Assembly: GCF_034422975.1 (NCBI RefSeq)
Contig: NZ_CP139873.1
Coordinates: 496,001 to 560,000, forward strand
DNA from: Idiomarina sp. PL1-037
GTDB taxonomy: Bacteria > Pseudomonadota > Gammaproteobacteria > Enterobacterales > Alteromonadaceae
DNA length: 64,000 nt
Direction: 5' to 3'
Part shown: piece by piece, positions 60,939 through 64,000 of the stretch
Layout of the letters: each line of letters opens with the position of its first letter
How positions within the stretch are numbered: the stretch's first letter is position 1
Translations under genes and position numbers: made by a program
The notes under the pieces: generated by a model
What the model saw: the letters and a program-made list of their open reading frames with translations, nothing else
Databases searched by the model: none
Told to the model about the DNA's origin: nothing

Positions 60939-61961
60939 ATGACCTTAAAAGTCACTCTGTGCGATGATTCCAAAATGGCGCGTAAGCAGCTACTGCGTAC
61001 GCTGCCAGATGACTGGGATGCTGAGGTTCACCAGGCGGAGCATGGCGAGCAGGCGCTGACGTGCGTGCGCGAAGGCCGTGCTGAAGTACTGTTTCTGGAC
61101 TTAAACATGCCGGTAAAAGACGGTTATGAAACCCTTCAGGCAATAAAAGAAGAGCAATTAGAAACTCTGGTTATTGTCGTGTCCGGCGACATTCAGCCCG
61201 AGGCTCAAAAGCGCGTTCAGGCTCTGGGCGCTATGGCTTTTGTGAAAAAACCGATGAAGCCAGAGGACATACAAACTCTGTTGCAGCAGTTTGGTTTGTA
61301 CCAACCGGCCGCCGGTCAGCTGAAACTGGCCGATGAAACATCACAGGCTCCGGCGAATCCATTGGATGTGTACCGTGAAGTATCGAACGTTGCTATGGGA
61401 CAAGCCGGTGACCATTTAGCCCGGGTGCTGGATACTTTTATTGAACTGCCTGTGCCTAACGTCAATTTCATTGCTCCGTCTGAACTGCACATGGCAATAG
61501 AGTCTATCGACACAAACAAGCAGGTCGCGGCGGTAAGTCAGGGGTTTTCCGGCAGCGGTATACTGGGCGAAGCACTAACCTTGTTCAATGAGGCCTCTAT
61601 TGACGATATTGGCAAGCTGTTGGGGGCTAAGTTTGGCGAGAGTGGCTCAATTAAGCAACAACGCATCGAATCGTTAATGGATGTCGCGTCCATTTTGTCC
61701 TCGGCGTGTTTAAACGGCTTAGGCCAGCAGTTGCATGTGGAATTTGCGGCTTCGCAGCCGGTGCTCCTAGGCGAACATCAGTCAATGCAGGAATTGATTA
61801 AGCACGGCGAACATCGCTGGCAGAAAATTCTTGCAATAGAAATTGGTTATCAGTTGCCGGAACACAAACTGGCCTTCGATTTACTGCTGTTATTCCCTGC
61901 CGACGCGGTGAAAATTCTTGACCAGCAGTTGGCTCATTGGCTTCAGGGAGACGACGAATGA
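60939..61961 (+). CDS. Response regulator with receiver and CheC-like phosphatase domain
   Basis: The 340-residue protein has a receiver domain (residues 1-125) with acidic D9/D10, phospho-accepting D54 in LFLDLNMPVKDG and K104 in FVKKPMKPED. A CheC/CheX-like domain fills about 150-340 (ASILSSACLNGLGQQLHVEF). CheC-type domains dephosphorylate CheY-like proteins or bind them. No chemotaxis operon is adjacent. Its stop overlaps the PAS gene ATG (ATGA), so the two probably work together. GGGAG precedes the ATG. Confidence 0.85.
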   Translation: MTLKVTLCDDSKMARKQLLRTLPDDWDAEVHQAEHGEQALTCVREGRAEVLFLDLNMPVKDGYETLQAIKEEQLETLVIVVSGDIQPEAQKRVQALGAMAFVKKPMKPEDIQTLLQQFGLYQPAAGQLKLADETSQAPANPLDVYREVSNVAMGQAGDHLARVLDTFIELPVPNVNFIAPSELHMAIESIDTNKQVAAVSQGFSGSGILGEALTLFNEASIDDIGKLLGAKFGESGSIKQQRIESLMDVASILSSACLNGLGQQLHVEFAASQPVLLGEHQSMQELIKHGEHRWQKILAIEIGYQLPEHKLAFDLLLLFPADAVKILDQQLAHWLQGDDE

Positions 61962-62377
61962 TAGACGATATGGACGAACTGCACAGCAAGCTGAGCATTT
62001 TGGGCGCTATTGATGTTGGTATTGTGGTTATTGATAACGACAATAACATTCAGATGTGGAACGAGTTTATGCAGAACCACAGCGGCCTGCGTCCGAGTGA
62101 AGTGCGCGATAAAAATTTATTTCATTGCTGTCCGGGTATCGAAAAGGTCTGGTTTCAGCGTAAAATTGACCGGGTGCGAGAGTTAAGTTCGCGGGTATTT
62201 ATTACCTGGCAGCAGCGCCCTTATGTGTTTCGTTTTCGTCACAGCCGGCCAATTAGCGGCCAAAGTGAATGGATGTATCAAAACGTCACGTTAATTCCGC
62301 TTAAGAACCCGCGTGGTGAAGTGCACCAGGTGGGCATTATTATTTACGATGTGAGTGAACAACCCAGCCATGAGTGA
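61958..62377 (+). CDS. Single PAS-domain protein
   Basis: From ATG 61958 the product is 139 residues and consists of one PAS domain: LGAIDVGIVVIDNDNNIQMWNEFMQNHSGL, given here in part as IDVGIVVIDNDNNIQMWN, then VRELSSRVFITWQQRPYVFRF and the final strand QVGIIIYDVSE. No output domain is present. It overlaps the receiver-CheC gene by four bases and overlaps tcdA by eight. It may sense a ligand for that regulator; the ligand is unknown. Confidence 0.83.
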   Translation: MIDDMDELHSKLSILGAIDVGIVVIDNDNNIQMWNEFMQNHSGLRPSEVRDKNLFHCCPGIEKVWFQRKIDRVRELSSRVFITWQQRPYVFRFRHSRPISGQSEWMYQNVTLIPLKNPRGEVHQVGIIIYDVSEQPSHE

Positions 62378-63161
62378 AGCAGTACCTGATCAGCGTTTTG
62401 GCGGCGTAAGCCGTGTATACGGGCAAGCGTCGTTAACGCATTTTCAGCAGTTACACATTGTGGTCGCCGGGCTTGGCGGCGTTGGTTCCTGGGCGGTGGA
62501 AGCACTGGCGCGCACCGGCATTGGCAAGCTCACACTCATTGACTTAGACGATGTCTGCACCACCAATATTAATCGTCAGTTGCCGGCTACCGATGACACT
62601 GTTGGGCAACTCAAAACAGAAGTACTGGCACAGCGAGTGAAAAGCATTAACCCCAACTGCGAAGTAAAGGTTATTGATGACTTCTTGTTGCCGGAAAACT
62701 TTGAAGAATACTTGACCGGCGCCGATGCCGTGCTCGATGCCATAGACAGCGTTAACACCAAAGCGGCGCTGGTGGCCTGGTGTAAACGCCGCAAGCTACG
62801 CTTAGTAGTGTGTGGCGGCGCCGGTGGGCAGATAGACCCTGGCATGATCCGTGTCGGTGATTTAGCCAAAGCCAAACAAGACCCGTTACTGGCCAAAGTA
62901 CGCTCACAACTGCGCCGCGACTACGGCTTCTCCAAGAACCCCAAACGTAAATGGGGCGTCGACTGTGTCTATTCCGAAGAGCAACTGCGCTATCCAATAA
63001 TTTCCGGTGAGCAAGAAGGTGAAGTCACACTGCAAAAACCCGGCTCCGGCACCATGCGCATGGACTGCAGCTCCGGCTTCGGTGCCGCCATGGTGGTCAC
63101 CTGCAGCTTCGCCATGCAAGCTACTGCTACGTTATTGAAGCGGTTGACATCCAAAAAATAA
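62370..63161 (+). CDS. tcdA: tRNA threonylcarbamoyladenosine dehydratase TcdA (CsdL)
   Basis: TcdA is an E1-like enzyme that cyclises the t6A base at position 37 of tRNAs to ct6A. The 263-residue product (E. coli 268) has the ATP-binding VAGLGGVGSWAVEALARTG, the conserved DVCTTNINRQ, CGGAGGQIDP and the C-terminal MDCSSGFGAAMVVT. I chose ATG 62370 (MSEAVPDQRFGGVSRVYG) over GTG 62355. In E. coli tcdA lies in the same general chromosome region as the mutH-thyA block. Confidence 0.94.
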   Translation: MSEAVPDQRFGGVSRVYGQASLTHFQQLHIVVAGLGGVGSWAVEALARTGIGKLTLIDLDDVCTTNINRQLPATDDTVGQLKTEVLAQRVKSINPNCEVKVIDDFLLPENFEEYLTGADAVLDAIDSVNTKAALVAWCKRRKLRLVVCGGAGGQIDPGMIRVGDLAKAKQDPLLAKVRSQLRRDYGFSKNPKRKWGVDCVYSEEQLRYPIISGEQEGEVTLQKPGSGTMRMDCSSGFGAAMVVTCSFAMQATATLLKRLTSKK

Positions 63162-63184
63162 CCTTTTGCGTGGTATAGGTTGCA

Positions 63185-63225
63185 AAAATAGATTTATTTG
63201 TCTATTTTGAGTGTAATATCACTCA
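63185..63225. promoter_or_regulatory. Two adjacent palindromes, operator-like
   Basis: AAAATAGA and TCTATTTT form a perfect 8-bp inverted repeat with eight bases between (63185-63208). Directly after, TGAGTG and CACTCA surround TAATAT (63208-63225), which could be a -10 element. They lie 15 bases before the first codon of the hipA-like remnant and resemble the spacing of HipB operators. Confidence 0.5.
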
Positions 63226-63239
63226 ACTTCAGGTGCTTC

Positions 63240-64000
63240 ATGAATAGTCTGACGATACAGGCTTATTTGCAAAGCCAATGGCAGGACATAGCCATGTTAA
63301 CTTTTACTGAACGAGCCGGGCGGGGAAGCGCCAAAACTGTTGCTGCGATGCAATAATAATGACGAAGTTTGGATAGATACGTTTCAAGACGGAACCAATA
63401 CTCAGGACGCATTTTATCTGGTGAAATTTCCCCGGGGTCAACGAAAGCAAATTGACTGCGATATCCTGCGCGCGGAATATCACTTTTATTGCGAGCTCGA
63501 GGAAATAGGAGTTAGCACCATAGCAACCGAACAGATGAGGCTTGAAGAAGGAGATAACTTTCCGTCACTTTGGCTTCCTCGTTTCGACGTTGAAGCTGTT
63601 AATGGCGTCGTTACTCGTAAGGCTATGGAGTCTGTCTATTCAATATTAAAGCGAGCGCCCGGTGTACGTCTTCGTCATGCCGATGTAATACGTGAGTTAG
63701 TCAGCAAAATTGAAAACTCATACATGGTGAAAGAGCAGGGAGCTTATTTTAATGTAGAGGCGTTCGTAACCGAATGGGTACGGCGGGATCTATTGAATAT
63801 CGCTTTTGGTAACTCGGATAATCACGGTCGCAACACGGCATTTTTCAGAGATGAAAGCGGCATAAAGCTCACTCCAATTTATGATTTTGCTCCAATGCGA
63901 GCAGACCCCGAAGGTGTACCAAGATCGACCGTTTGGGGAGAGCCAATGGAAAGCGGCGGCGAATATAACTTTAGCGCCATCTGCGAGGAGCTTTCTGACT
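63240..64000 (+). pseudogene. Damaged HipA-like serine/threonine kinase toxin gene, runs off the window
   Basis: A short frame from ATG 63240 reads MNSLTIQAYLQSQWQDIAML, then TFTERAGRGSA, and stops at 63354. It resembles the start of HipA-type toxins. A second frame, +1 relative to it and open from 63301 to the window end, reads NEPGGEAPKLLL, later WLPRFDVE, FGNSDNHGRNTAFF (kinase catalytic loop) and IYDFAPM, the core of HipA. About 100 or more residues of the N-terminal domain expected between these parts are missing, and the frames do not join. No HipB antitoxin gene precedes it. Most likely a pseudogene by out-of-frame deletion; the C-terminal end lies outside the window. Confidence 0.8.

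Overview
The window reads as a chromosomal segment of a marine gammaproteobacterium of the Alteromonadales. The protein sequences look most like Idiomarina; this is recognition from memory and was not tested by a search. Gene order matches Escherichia coli in several blocks: nadC-ampD-ampE-pdhR-aceE-aceF-lpdA then acnB, argR/mdh, ispB/rplU-rpmA-obgE, and mutH/rppH-ptsP-lgt-thyA. No rRNA, tRNA, CRISPR array, insertion sequence or prophage was seen.

Layout. 1-8.7 kb: start of nadC, peptidoglycan recycling (ampD, ampE), then PdhR with a textbook promoter and operator and the pyruvate dehydrogenase complex, closed by a strong terminator after lpdA. 8.7-21 kb: genes that E. coli does not have between lpd and acnB, namely an M13 metallopeptidase lipoprotein, a copper/silver-type efflux set (Cys-rich small protein, CusB, CusA), a LysR regulator and a second RND pump. 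21-33 kb: aconitase B, a small antitoxin-like ORF, a DUF885 peptidase, a DyP-type peroxidase, argR/mdh, ispB, the rplU-rpmA-obgE operon, folA and a DUF3718 protein. 33-39 kb: a hydrolase coupled to a NatAB-type ABC exporter, then a FAD oxidoreductase framed by repeats. 39-45 kb: an SAH-recycling set (adenosine kinase, AhcY, GNAT), a CobD-like protein, a DUF2726 protein and FolE2. 44.5-54 kb is rich in signalling: an orphan Hpt protein convergent with ArcA, a histidine kinase, RsmC, FapA/DUF342, a RimB-RimK-AstE-like-Hpt operon and a divergent EAL protein. 54-63 kb: mutH, rppH, ptsP, a TSUP permease, lgt, thyA, a receiver-CheC protein, a PAS protein and tcdA. The window ends in a damaged hipA-like toxin gene.

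The most unusual content is intergenic. Nine complete copies and one broken copy of a structured repeat of about 120-170 bp lie between 15.6 and 38.8 kb. Each folds into a long closing stem around two small hairpins, one centred on CCATCCATGG or a close variant. Stem sequences differ between copies but stay complementary, including paired changes. Two composite copies of about 345 bp flank a single oxidoreductase gene as direct repeats. A second, smaller family of REP-like palindromes (CCTGACGT-AA-ACGTCAGG type) follows several genes.

Other points of note: an apparent +1 frameshift at a TTTT run in the EAL gene, a perfect FNR-type site between folE2 and the hpt next to arcA, a hairpin that would hide the ribosome binding site of the DUF2726 gene, and a hipA relic still preceded by an operator-like palindrome.
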